NCBI RefSeq assembly: GCF_003384725.1
Contig: NZ_QNVV01000016.1
Span: 1-64,000 of the forward strand
DNA length: 64,000 nt
DNA from: Chryseobacterium pennipullorum
Lineage (GTDB): Bacteria > Bacteroidota > Bacteroidia > Flavobacteriales > Weeksellaceae
Direction: 5' to 3'
The position numbers were made by a program, and so were the translations under genes. Below are positions 52,522 to 60,611 of this stretch, one piece after another; position 1 is the first letter of the stretch; each line of letters starts with the position of its first letter. A model generated the notes under the pieces. That model searched no databases, was not told the origin of the DNA, and saw nothing but the letters and a program-made list of their open reading frames with translations.

Positions 52522-54098
52522 GACATTTTGCAGATCTGATCAATGCTTTGGAAACCACCAATAAAACCAATGCCAAAATAGACGCCATTATCGATTATCT
52601 GGAACGTGCCCCGGATGATGATAAAGTATGGTTTATTGCTTTGTTTACAGGGAAAAGACCTAAAAGGAATGTCAATACCAATTATATGAAGGAATGGGCA
52701 CTGGAAATCACAAAGCTGCCCTTCTGGCTCTTTCAGGAATCCTATTCTTCCGTTGGAGATCTGGGTGAAACCCTTTCATTGATCCTTCCGCCACCACAGG
52801 AAAAAATAGAGCGCAGCCTTTCACAATGGATGAATGATATTGCAGGCTTAAAAAATAAAACAGACGCTGAAAAAAAGGAATTTGTACTGCAGTCATGGAA
52901 CGGACTGGATTACACAGAGCGGCTGATCTTCAACAAACTGATTGGAGGCAGCTTCAGAATCGGTGTGTCTGATAAAACACTGATCAATGCCCTCACCAAA
53001 TTTTCAGGACAGGAGCCGAGTACGCTCATGCACAGTCTCATGGGAAAATGGATTCCTGATGAAGTCTCATTCAAAGAACTCATTTCTGCTGAAAATGTTA
53101 ACCCTGATAACTCAAAACCTTACCCTTTCTGCCTGGCCTATCCTCTGGAAAAGGAAATCCAGGAACTCGGGAAACCGGAAGAATGGCTCACCGAATATAA
53201 ATGGGACGGAATACGGGGTCAGATCATCCGGAGAAATGATGAGGTTTTCATCTGGTCGAGAGGGGAAGAGCTCGTGACAGAGCAGTTTCCTGAAATTACA
53301 GAAACCGTACAAGCGATGAATGGAAATTTTGTTCTGGATGGAGAGATACTTGCAGTAAAAGACAGCAACGTTTTAAATTTTAATGAATTACAAAAAAGAC
53401 TGAACAGGAAAACTTTAACCAAAAAAATGCTTTCTGACATTCCCATTGAAGTATTTGCCTACGACCTTCTGGAATGGGAAGGTAACGACCTCAGAGAGAA
53501 ACCACTGTATGCAAGAAGAGCTATGCTTGAAGAACTGCTGATCAATGAAAATCCTGAAAATATAAAGCTTTCCAGAAGTATTAATTTTGAAGACTGGGAA
53601 GAACTTGCGCAGGTACGGGAAAATTCAAGGGACATCAACAGTGAAGGCCTCATGCTGAAACATAAAAATTCAGCTTACCATTCAGGACGTAAGAAAGGCG
53701 ACTGGTGGAAATGGAAGATCAGCCCCCTCACCATTGATGCTGTTCTGATCTATGCCCAAAAAGGGAGCGGCAGGCGAAGCGCTTATTATACCGACTATAC
53801 TTTTGCGGTTAAAAATGGGGATGCACTCGTGACTATAGCGAAAGCCTATTCCGGATTAACTGACAAAGAGATTATGGAGGTCAGCCGTTTTGTAACCAAA
53901 AATGCCATTGAAAAATTTGGTCCGGTAAGAACGGTAAAGGCTGAGCTTGTTTTTGAAATAGCTTTTGAAGGCATAGGTTTCAGCAACCGTCATAAAAGCG
54001 GTGTAGCCCTCCGCTTTCCAAGGATAGTGCGGTGGCGAAAAGATAAAACCGTAGATGAAATAGATGAACTGGAAGAAATTAAAAAATTAATAAAGTAA
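52518..54098 (+). CDS. ATP-dependent DNA ligase
   Basis: A 526-residue ligase that seals nicks using ATP. The nucleophile is Lys228 in EYKWDGIRGQ, with LDGEILAV, EVFAYDLLEWEG, EGLMLKHKNS and WWKWK as the other nucleotidyltransferase motifs. An N-terminal DNA-binding domain covers about 1-200. The C-terminal OB-fold includes VLIYAQKGSGRRSAYYTDYTF. It is the usual size for the bacterial LigB/LigC-like group found with the exonuclease, helicase and phosphoesterase. The bacterium would also have an NAD ligase elsewhere. The helicase gene begins one base after its stop. Confidence 0.95.
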   Translation: MRHFADLINALETTNKTNAKIDAIIDYLERAPDDDKVWFIALFTGKRPKRNVNTNYMKEWALEITKLPFWLFQESYSSVGDLGETLSLILPPPQEKIERSLSQWMNDIAGLKNKTDAEKKEFVLQSWNGLDYTERLIFNKLIGGSFRIGVSDKTLINALTKFSGQEPSTLMHSLMGKWIPDEVSFKELISAENVNPDNSKPYPFCLAYPLEKEIQELGKPEEWLTEYKWDGIRGQIIRRNDEVFIWSRGEELVTEQFPEITETVQAMNGNFVLDGEILAVKDSNVLNFNELQKRLNRKTLTKKMLSDIPIEVFAYDLLEWEGNDLREKPLYARRAMLEELLINENPENIKLSRSINFEDWEELAQVRENSRDINSEGLMLKHKNSAYHSGRKKGDWWKWKISPLTIDAVLIYAQKGSGRRSAYYTDYTFAVKNGDALVTIAKAYSGLTDKEIMEVSRFVTKNAIEKFGPVRTVKAELVFEIAFEGIGFSNRHKSGVALRFPRIVRWRKDKTVDEIDELEEIKKLIK

Positions 54099-54099
54099 T

Positions 54100-56532
54100 T
54101 TGACAGCTTTTGAACATACCGACGGATTTAAAATCATTCAGCAGTGGATGAATGATAAGGATATATCCCCTTTTAAATTTCAGATGGACACATGGAAGAA
54201 ATTTGGAAACGGATATAGCGGAATGGTGGTTGCCCCTACCGGTTTCGGAAAAACATTTTCTGTTTTTCTAGCCTTGGTTTCAGACTTTTTGAACCAGCCG
54301 GAAGACTACAAAAAAGGGCTGAAGATGGTATGGATCACTCCCCTGCGCTCTCTGTCTAAGGACATCGCCAAAGCCATGCAGGAAGCTATCGATGAGATCG
54401 GTTTAGATTGGGCCGTAGGGGTCCGCAACGGAGATACAGATCCGAAAGTAAGACAACAGCAGGTAAGGAAAATGCCCGATATTCTGGTGGTTACACCAGA
54501 AAGTCTTCATTTGCTGCTGGGTCAGAAAAATCATGAGACATTTTTTAGAGAAATGAAATGTATCGCTGTGGATGAATGGCACGAATTATTAGGCTCCAAA
54601 CGAGGAGTCATGGTAGAGCTCGCCATCTCGCAGCTTACAAAATATGTTCCCCGGCTTAAAATCTGGGGTATTACCGCTACCATTGGCAATCTGGACGAAG
54701 CCATGGAAGTCCTGATCCCTTATGATATCAAAAAGACAAAAATTACCGCCAGGGAACATAAGAAAATCGACATTATCCCGGTTTTCCCGGATGAGGTGGA
54801 AGTACTGCCCTGGGCGGGGCACCTTGGAAATAAGCTTGCGGATAAAGTAGTTCCAATTATTTTGAATTCAAAATCAACCATTGTTTTTACGAATACCCGA
54901 AGCCAAAGTGAGATGTGGTATCAGCTGCTGCTGGACGCTTACCCTGATTTTGCGGGGCAGATTGCCATCCACCACAGCTCTATTGATGCCCATCTGAGGA
55001 TCTGGATTGAAGAAAACCTCAGCAACGGTAAACTGAAAGCGGTTGTTTCTACCTCATCATTAGACCTCGGTATCGATTTTAAGCCTGTTGATACCGTTAT
55101 TCAGATAGGTTCTGCGAAAGGTGTGGCAAGATTTCTACAACGGGCAGGACGTAGCGGACACTCCCCTTTTGAAACCTCAAGGATTTATTGTGTGCCTACC
55201 CATTCCTTAGAACTCATTGAAGTTTCTGCCTTAAAAGAAGCAGTAAAGCAGAAAGTGGTAGAGCCCCGGGATCCTCAGGTTTTATGCTTTGATGTATTGG
55301 TCCAGTTCCTGATGACCCTGGCCGTCGGTAACGGTTTTTACCCGGATGAACTGTACGAAAGAATAAAAAAAGTATATGCCTTTCAGGAAATAATGGATGA
55401 GGAATGGCGCGGCATTCTCGAATTTCTGACAATTGGAGGCAGTGTCTTAAAAAGCTATGAAGAATTCCATAAAATCGTCATTATGGATGATGGATTATAC
55501 AAAGTGACCTCCCGCAAGATCGCCATGCTGCACAGAATGAATATGGGCGTTATTGTAAGTGATGCCATGCTGAAAGTAAAATTCATCTCGGGAGGGTACA
55601 TCGGGATGATTGAAGAGTATTTTATTTCAAAACTGAAGAAAGAAGAAAAATTTATTTTAGCAGGCCGGACACTTGAAGTGGCCATGATCAAAGATATGAC
55701 CGTCTATGTGAGAGCCGCTAAAGGAAAAGCATTGGTTCCCAGTTATCTTGGAGGAAGGTTGCCTTTAAGCTCCGATCTGGGTCATTTTTTAAGAGAAAAA
55801 CTTTCGCATGCCTTGAACCCCAAAGCTTCTGAAAAAGAACTAAAGTTTCTCAATCCGCTCCTTTCCAGACAGGAAAAAAACTCCCATATTCCCAAAGAAG
55901 ATGAATTTCTGGTAGAGCTGATCAAAAACAGGGAAGGCTATCACCTCTTTATGTATCCGTTTGAAGGACGTCTGGTACACGAAGTGATGGCAGCGCTCGT
56001 CGCTTACCGTATTTCAAAGCTTGCCCCCATTTCCTTCTCAATGGCTATGAATGATTATGGGTTTGAACTTTTCAGCGACAAGGAAATTCCATTGAATGAA
56101 GAAAATCTTCATCAGATCCTTACCAGGGAACACCTGATGAATGATGTGATCTCCAGTATCAATTCAGCAGAAATGGCCAGAAGAAAATTTCGGGATATCG
56201 CTGTAATCTCGGGGATGGTCATCCAGAATTATGCCGGCCAGCAGCGTTCCAACAAAGCGTTACAGAGTTCTGCCGGGCTTATCTTTAAGGTCCTGGAAGA
56301 TTATGATCCTAATCATTTTCTGATCAAACAGGCCTATACTGAAGTTTTTAATGTGCAGCTCCAGGAACAAAGGCTGGTAGAGGCTTTTAAAAGAATTGAA
56401 AAATCTAAAATCATCTTAAAACTCTCCCGCACCTTTACGCCGCTGAGCTTCCCGATAAAAGTTGACAGTCTGAGGCAGACCCTCTCCAGTGAAGGACTGG
56501 ATGCAAGAATCCGGCGTATGCTAAAATTATAA
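54100..56532 (+). CDS. Ligase-associated DEXH-box DNA helicase
   Basis: An 810-residue Lhr-like superfamily 2 helicase. Walker A is VVAPTGFGKTF (residues 44-54), the DEXH motif is AVDEWHELLGSKRG, and TATIGNLDEA is motif III. The second RecA domain contains IHHSSIDAHLRIW and the motif VI arginines in FLQRAGRSGHSP. A DUF4145/Lhr-core-like C-terminal region follows. Such helicases act with the neighbouring ligase, exonuclease and phosphoesterase in a putative repair pathway. The start is TTG at 54100, one base after the ligase stop; the first in-frame ATG (54148) would cut the conserved front segment. Confidence 0.92.
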   Translation: MTAFEHTDGFKIIQQWMNDKDISPFKFQMDTWKKFGNGYSGMVVAPTGFGKTFSVFLALVSDFLNQPEDYKKGLKMVWITPLRSLSKDIAKAMQEAIDEIGLDWAVGVRNGDTDPKVRQQQVRKMPDILVVTPESLHLLLGQKNHETFFREMKCIAVDEWHELLGSKRGVMVELAISQLTKYVPRLKIWGITATIGNLDEAMEVLIPYDIKKTKITAREHKKIDIIPVFPDEVEVLPWAGHLGNKLADKVVPIILNSKSTIVFTNTRSQSEMWYQLLLDAYPDFAGQIAIHHSSIDAHLRIWIEENLSNGKLKAVVSTSSLDLGIDFKPVDTVIQIGSAKGVARFLQRAGRSGHSPFETSRIYCVPTHSLELIEVSALKEAVKQKVVEPRDPQVLCFDVLVQFLMTLAVGNGFYPDELYERIKKVYAFQEIMDEEWRGILEFLTIGGSVLKSYEEFHKIVIMDDGLYKVTSRKIAMLHRMNMGVIVSDAMLKVKFISGGYIGMIEEYFISKLKKEEKFILAGRTLEVAMIKDMTVYVRAAKGKALVPSYLGGRLPLSSDLGHFLREKLSHALNPKASEKELKFLNPLLSRQEKNSHIPKEDEFLVELIKNREGYHLFMYPFEGRLVHEVMAALVAYRISKLAPISFSMAMNDYGFELFSDKEIPLNEENLHQILTREHLMNDVISSINSAEMARRKFRDIAVISGMVIQNYAGQQRSNKALQSSAGLIFKVLEDYDPNHFLIKQAYTEVFNVQLQEQRLVEAFKRIEKSKIILKLSRTFTPLSFPIKVDSLRQTLSSEGLDARIRRMLKL

Positions 56533-56641
56533 ATGATATTTTCTCGTAAAGATAATATTGGCGGCTGTTTTTTTTTTGTCGAAACAATCGCCGTACCTTA
56601 GATAAACCCTTTGTGCAGAATAAACTAAAGTTAGAAAAACA

Positions 56642-57244
56642 ATGGCAAAATTGTTCTTGGTCCGTCATGGGCAGTCTCTGTGGAATCTAGAAAACAGATT
56701 TACCGGCTGGCATGACATCGACATTACAGAAACCGGTATTGAAGAAGCGAAAAAAGCAGGCCTTGCCTTGAAAGGCGAAAAAATTGATATGGCATTTACC
56801 TCAGTATTGATGAGGGCCGAACACACGCTCAATGTCATTCTTGAAACCATGGAAAAAAAAGATATTCCGATCATCAGAGATAAAGCATTGAATGAACGGT
56901 CGTATGGAACCCTGGAGGGCCTTAATAAAGCTGAAACCGCCAAACAGTATGGTGATGAACAAGTGCTTAGCTGGCGTAGGTCATACGATATTGTGCCGCC
57001 CGGCGGAGAAAGCCTTAAAGACACCTATAACCGTGTTATTCCCTATTTCGAAAAAGAAATCGTTCCTTTACTTAAAGAAGGAAAAAATATATTGGTTGTA
57101 GCCCACGGAAACAGCCTTCGCTCATTGGTCATGCACCTGGAACATCTTTCTCCCGAAGAAATTCTCCAAAGGGAAATTGCCACGGGAATTCCAATTGTTT
57201 ATCTGTTTGACGAACAGTTTCATGTACACAGGCAAGACCACTGA
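56642..57244 (+). CDS. gpmA: 2,3-bisphosphoglycerate-dependent phosphoglycerate mutase
   Basis: A compact 200-residue mutase interconverting 3- and 2-phosphoglycerate in glycolysis. The phosphorylated His is His9 in LVRHGQSLWN, with ENRFTGWHDIDITETG, LNERSYGTLEGLNKAE and VVAHGNSLRSL (second His) as in authentic dPGM enzymes rather than general phosphatases. The usual length is 230-250, so this is a short form lacking some loops. It sits between the helicase and PdeM genes of the repair set, 109 bases after the first and 38 before the second. Confidence 0.9.
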   Translation: MAKLFLVRHGQSLWNLENRFTGWHDIDITETGIEEAKKAGLALKGEKIDMAFTSVLMRAEHTLNVILETMEKKDIPIIRDKALNERSYGTLEGLNKAETAKQYGDEQVLSWRRSYDIVPPGGESLKDTYNRVIPYFEKEIVPLLKEGKNILVVAHGNSLRSLVMHLEHLSPEEILQREIATGIPIVYLFDEQFHVHRQDH

Positions 57245-57282
57245 TTTATTATTTCCACATTCATTACTTATACTTATCGATC

Positions 57283-57927
57283 GTGTTTATAGCAACAAAA
57301 AATATTATTATTCATAACGAAACGTTTACATTAACCAATCAGCGTGCGGTCTTCTGGGAAAAAGAAAAATCTCTGATCCTGTCGGATCTTCATATCGGAA
57401 AAACAGCCCATTTCCGGAAGAATGGTATTGCTCTGGCCAATCATATCATGAAAAGCGATCTTGAAAGGCTTTCTGCCCTGATAGAATATTTTCTTCCAGA
57501 AAAATTCATTGTCGTGGGTGATCTCCTTCATGCAGGGGATAATTCCGATGTGGATGAGTTCTGTACATGGCGTAATCAGTATCCCGACCTACAGTTTTAT
57601 CTGATTGAAGGAAATCATGATCGTATTTCGGGGACATTGGAAAAAAAACTTTGCATGAATCTGAAAGAAAAGCTGTTGCAGGTGGACTTCATCACATTTA
57701 TCCATGATTTTGACCCAAAATTGACAGCTTTTCAGGTCACCGGACATATCCATCCCGGAATAGTTCTGCAGTCTGCCGTAAAGAGCATCAGACTCCCCTG
57801 CTTTGCTGTGAGTCCTAATCAGCTCCTGCTGCCTGCTTTCAGTGAATTTACGGGACTTGACACCAAGAATCTCCCTAAAAACAGCAAGTTTTTTGCGTTT
57901 ACAGATGCTGAAATTTATGAAGTGTAA
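57283..57927 (+). CDS. pdeM: Ligase-associated DNA damage response endonuclease
   Basis: A 214-residue calcineurin-like metallophosphoesterase. The metal-binding motifs are LILSDLHIGKTAHF, VVGDLLHAGD, EGNHDRIS and VTGHIHPG. This fold and length fit PdeM, the fourth member of the ligase-associated set. The start seems to be GTG at 57283; the first in-frame ATG is about 50 residues in, past the first metal motif. The DNA role is inferred from the gene set; enzymatic activity is known for homologues only in general terms. Confidence 0.88.
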   Translation: MFIATKNIIIHNETFTLTNQRAVFWEKEKSLILSDLHIGKTAHFRKNGIALANHIMKSDLERLSALIEYFLPEKFIVVGDLLHAGDNSDVDEFCTWRNQYPDLQFYLIEGNHDRISGTLEKKLCMNLKEKLLQVDFITFIHDFDPKLTAFQVTGHIHPGIVLQSAVKSIRLPCFAVSPNQLLLPAFSEFTGLDTKNLPKNSKFFAFTDAEIYEV

Positions 57928-58163
57928 GGACGTCTGTTTTTGCGGATCTGTTTTTAGTGAAAGCAGATCAACAGCAGAAATCTTCTGCAGAAGCTATTAC
58001 TACTATTAAAAAAAGTAACAAAAATTTTCAAAATCGAAACGAGGTACCACATTTTATTTCCTTTTGGTCAGGTATTTGAATGGTAAACAGGAAGATCTAC
58101 AATAATTATTGCAGGGAATAATTTCTCTGTATACGATCAGCCAATCACCAAAAATATTATATT

Positions 58164-58670
58164 ATGTCAACACAGAATTTAAGCCATTTAGAGGCGATCA
58201 AGAAAATCAAAGAATTGTCGGAAAGTGCCAGAATATGTATGTTCTGTACAGAACTGGAAATGATTCCGGTGAATTCAAGACCTATGACTCTCCAGGAAAC
58301 AGATGACAGCGGAAATTTGTGGTTCATCAGCAGCGGAACCAGCAATAAGAATTTTGAAATAAAAGAAGACCGTCGAGTTCAGCTGTTTTTTATGAATAAC
58401 AGTGACTCACAATACCTGTCAGTATATGGAGAAGCTTCTGTTTATAAGGATAAGGCCACGATAGAAGATAAATGGTCACCAATGGCTAAGGCATGGTTTG
58501 ACGGAAAAGATGATCCGAATGTTACCATTATCCGGGTAGAACCAAAAGAATCCTATTATTGGGATACCAAAGCAGGTAAGCTTGTAAGCCTTTTAAGCTT
58601 TGTAACAGCCGCTATCACGGGTAATAAAACCAATAATGCCGATGGTGTAGAAGGAAATGCCACCATTTAA
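58164..58670 (+). CDS. Pyridoxamine 5'-phosphate oxidase-like general stress protein
   Basis: A 168-residue flavin-binding split-barrel protein of the general stress protein 26 type. Typical parts are ICMFCTELEMIPVNSRPMTL, DSGNLWFISSGTSNKNFEI, VQLFFMNNSDSQYLSVYG and IRVEPKESYYWDTKAGK. Homologues bind FMN or FAD; a true PNP oxidase role is unlikely because the phosphate-binding residues differ. It stands alone, after the repair set. Confidence 0.87.
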   Translation: MSTQNLSHLEAIKKIKELSESARICMFCTELEMIPVNSRPMTLQETDDSGNLWFISSGTSNKNFEIKEDRRVQLFFMNNSDSQYLSVYGEASVYKDKATIEDKWSPMAKAWFDGKDDPNVTIIRVEPKESYYWDTKAGKLVSLLSFVTAAITGNKTNNADGVEGNATI

Positions 58671-58851
58671 TACCCCTGATTGAACCAGGAAAAGGGCAGC
58701 CAATATCTTACCCATACGCAATTGTTTTTGCCACGAGTATACAGATTTTTATCATGGATGTATTATTCGTGGCAATTATAATGTTGGTATGACCAATGAT
58801 CATGATAAGGTAAAGACCACAAGCGATAACCCCCAGTATATACCTTTAAAA

Positions 58852-58880
58852 AAAAACGGCCTGATTTCTCAAGCCGTTTT
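58852..58880 (-). terminator. Terminator of the MocR-regulated operon
   Basis: On the minus strand AAAACGGC / GCCGTTTT encloses a 12-base loop and is followed by a run of Ts. It lies 18 bases after the stop of the thioredoxin-like gene, the last of the operon. Confidence 0.8.
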
Positions 58881-58898
58881 CAAAAAGAATGATCAGTA

Positions 58899-59132
58899 TT
58901 ATTTCTTCAAATCATCCAGAGATGCACCGAAATTGATGTGCAGCACATTCCCATTGGGAGTAACCAGAGCCGGTACCGATTGTACACCGGCCTTTTCTGC
59001 TTCTGAAATTTTGCTTCTGTCATTTCCTAAATGCACAATATCTATATTTTCACGACCGATAAGCTCGATCATATCATGCTCTGCATTGACACATACCGGA
59101 CATCCGGCATGATAAAAAACTGGTTTTTTCAT
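58899..59132 (-). CDS. Small thioredoxin/glutaredoxin-like protein
   Basis: A 77-residue thioredoxin-fold protein. The redox motif is CPVC (residues 11-14, FYHAGCPVCVNAE) and the cis-proline is in VQSVPALVTPNG. It lacks the outer helices of full thioredoxins. It is encoded 4 bases after the DapA-like gene, so it is translated from the same message. Its partner may be one of the operon enzymes; no other redox gene is near. The link to an aldolase is unusual. Confidence 0.85.
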   Translation of the reverse strand: MKKPVFYHAGCPVCVNAEHDMIELIGRENIDIVHLGNDRSKISEAEKAGVQSVPALVTPNGNVLHINFGASLDDLKK

Positions 59133-59136
59133 AAGA

Positions 59137-60015
59137 TTAAAGATTTTTTAAAATATTTTCAAGTTGTTGAGTTTCGGTATCCGTAAGCGGTTTCAGGGGG
59201 CTTCTCAGATTTCCGCCCTCTTGACCCAAAATGTTTAGACCGGCTTTTACAGCTCTTGGGAGACCTTTACCCACAATAAACTTCAAAAGTTCAAACTGCC
59301 TGTAGAACACCTTTCTCGCTTTTTCCAGATCTCCTTCTTCTATCGCAGTATACAATTCTAGGGAAAGTTCAGGAATTAGGTTGGGAGCAGCCGTACACCA
59401 CCCTCTTGCTCCTGCCGAAAATGCTGCCAGAGCCAGAGGATTGGATCCGTTATAGAAAGCTACATCCTCACCCAATTCTTTCCGCAAAAAATGCATCCTC
59501 TGGATATCACCTGTACTTTCTTTGATCATGGTGACATTCGGAATTTCAAGGAGCCTTTTCAGAAGAGCGGGAGACATATCTACCCCGCTGGTGGCAGGAT
59601 TATTATACGCCATAATGGGAATAGATATTTTGCCGGCTACGGCATCATAATGGGCTACAATTTCGTCATCAGTAAGCTTCCAGTAGCTCATCGGGATAAT
59701 CATGACAGCGTCTGCACCTGCCTGTTCTGCAAATTTTGCATGGTGAACAGTTCTCTCAGTGGTAAGATTAGATACACCGACCAGTGTGGGAATTCTCCCG
59801 TTTACCTGCTGTATCGTTGCCTCTGTGACGGCTTCCTTTTCTTCATCAGACAAATAAGGCATTACGCCGGTACTTCCCAAAGGGGCAATCCCATGGCTAC
59901 CGGAAACGATAAGCTTTTCCACCAGATTTCTGAAAAGAGGAATATCAATATTTTCGTGATCATCAAAAGGAGTAATGGGATAAGCAATAATTCCCTTAAA
60001 CGGAACATTCTTCAT
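59137..60015 (-). CDS. DapA-family lyase/aldolase of unknown substrate
   Basis: A 292-residue class I aldolase-fold enzyme. The Schiff-base lysine lies in VTMIKESTGD and the Tyr in IMAYNNPATSG; the carboxylate loop is PLGSTGVMPYL. The family splits dihydrodipicolinate synthases, N-acetylneuraminate lyases, hydroxyproline deaminases and others. STGVMPYL differs from the hydroxyproline paralogue in this window (LAGTLGEASAL), so the substrate probably differs too. It is the middle gene of cupin-DapA-thioredoxin, 40 bases after the cupin gene. Confidence 0.82.
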   Translation of the reverse strand: MKNVPFKGIIAYPITPFDDHENIDIPLFRNLVEKLIVSGSHGIAPLGSTGVMPYLSDEEKEAVTEATIQQVNGRIPTLVGVSNLTTERTVHHAKFAEQAGADAVMIIPMSYWKLTDDEIVAHYDAVAGKISIPIMAYNNPATSGVDMSPALLKRLLEIPNVTMIKESTGDIQRMHFLRKELGEDVAFYNGSNPLALAAFSAGARGWCTAAPNLIPELSLELYTAIEEGDLEKARKVFYRQFELLKFIVGKGLPRAVKAGLNILGQEGGNLRSPLKPLTDTETQQLENILKNL

Positions 60016-60055
60016 AAGTTGTTGTATTTAAATTTAAAAGGATAAAAAACAGCGT

Positions 60056-60511
60056 TTATAAGTCGCGGCCCTCTTCTTCTCTCAATGCCACACCCAGGTT
60101 CTGCAGCTGTGGAGCATTTTCACAGGCAATGTATTTTGCAGGTTCCGTATCGCTTAGATTCTGATGTCTATGCCACGCCCATGATGGAATGTATACGGCA
60201 TCACCAGCCTCCCAATGCACTCTTACATCTTCTATTTCTGTCCAGCCTTTTCCTTCGATGACGTACAATACCGTTTCATAGGTGTGGCGATGCTTGTTGG
60301 TTTGCTGGTCCGGTAGTAGCCCTCCTATGGTCATGCTTACATTTTTGCTGGGAAGATCCACAAAGAAAACGGGGTGTTTTCTCTCGTTTGAAAACTGATT
60401 GTGCTCGCCTGCATTTTCTACATTTTTATGAATGAAATGAGTTGGCTCTACATACTTTGGTCTTGCAAAAGTTTCGTGAAAGTCTTTTGAACTGAATTGT
60501 TTCTTGTCCAT
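60056..60511 (-). CDS. Cupin-domain protein
   Basis: A 151-residue single-cupin protein. The metal motif is KHRHTYETVLYVIEGKGWTEI (H-x-H, E) and the second is GDAVYIPSWAWHRHQNLS. The opening FARPKYVEPTHFIHKNVENAG resembles gentisate-dioxygenase-like and related cupins. It may be a dioxygenase or an isomerase; the metal ligands are intact. It is the first gene of a minus-strand three-gene operon and divergent from the MocR regulator. Confidence 0.82.
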   Translation of the reverse strand: MDKKQFSSKDFHETFARPKYVEPTHFIHKNVENAGEHNQFSNERKHPVFFVDLPSKNVSMTIGGLLPDQQTNKHRHTYETVLYVIEGKGWTEIEDVRVHWEAGDAVYIPSWAWHRHQNLSDTEPAKYIACENAPQLQNLGVALREEEGRDL

Positions 60512-60548
60512 AATTTAAAAAATTAAATGTTTTGTGCTTTATTGCATG

Positions 60549-60569
60549 ACAAAATTATTCTATATTTGG
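60549..60569. promoter_or_regulatory. Divergent promoter elements of MocR and cupin operons
   Basis: TATATTTGG at 60561-60569 (plus) and TAATTTTGT at 60557-60549 (minus) both match the -7 motif and are 3 bases apart. The plus element has TTG at 60542-60544 with a short 16-base spacer. The back-to-back arrangement would let one bound MocR dimer control both genes. Confidence 0.55.
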
Positions 60570-60611
60570 ACTGTTTAAATGATTCAGTTTTTACATAAAT
60601 AGGTAGTCCAG

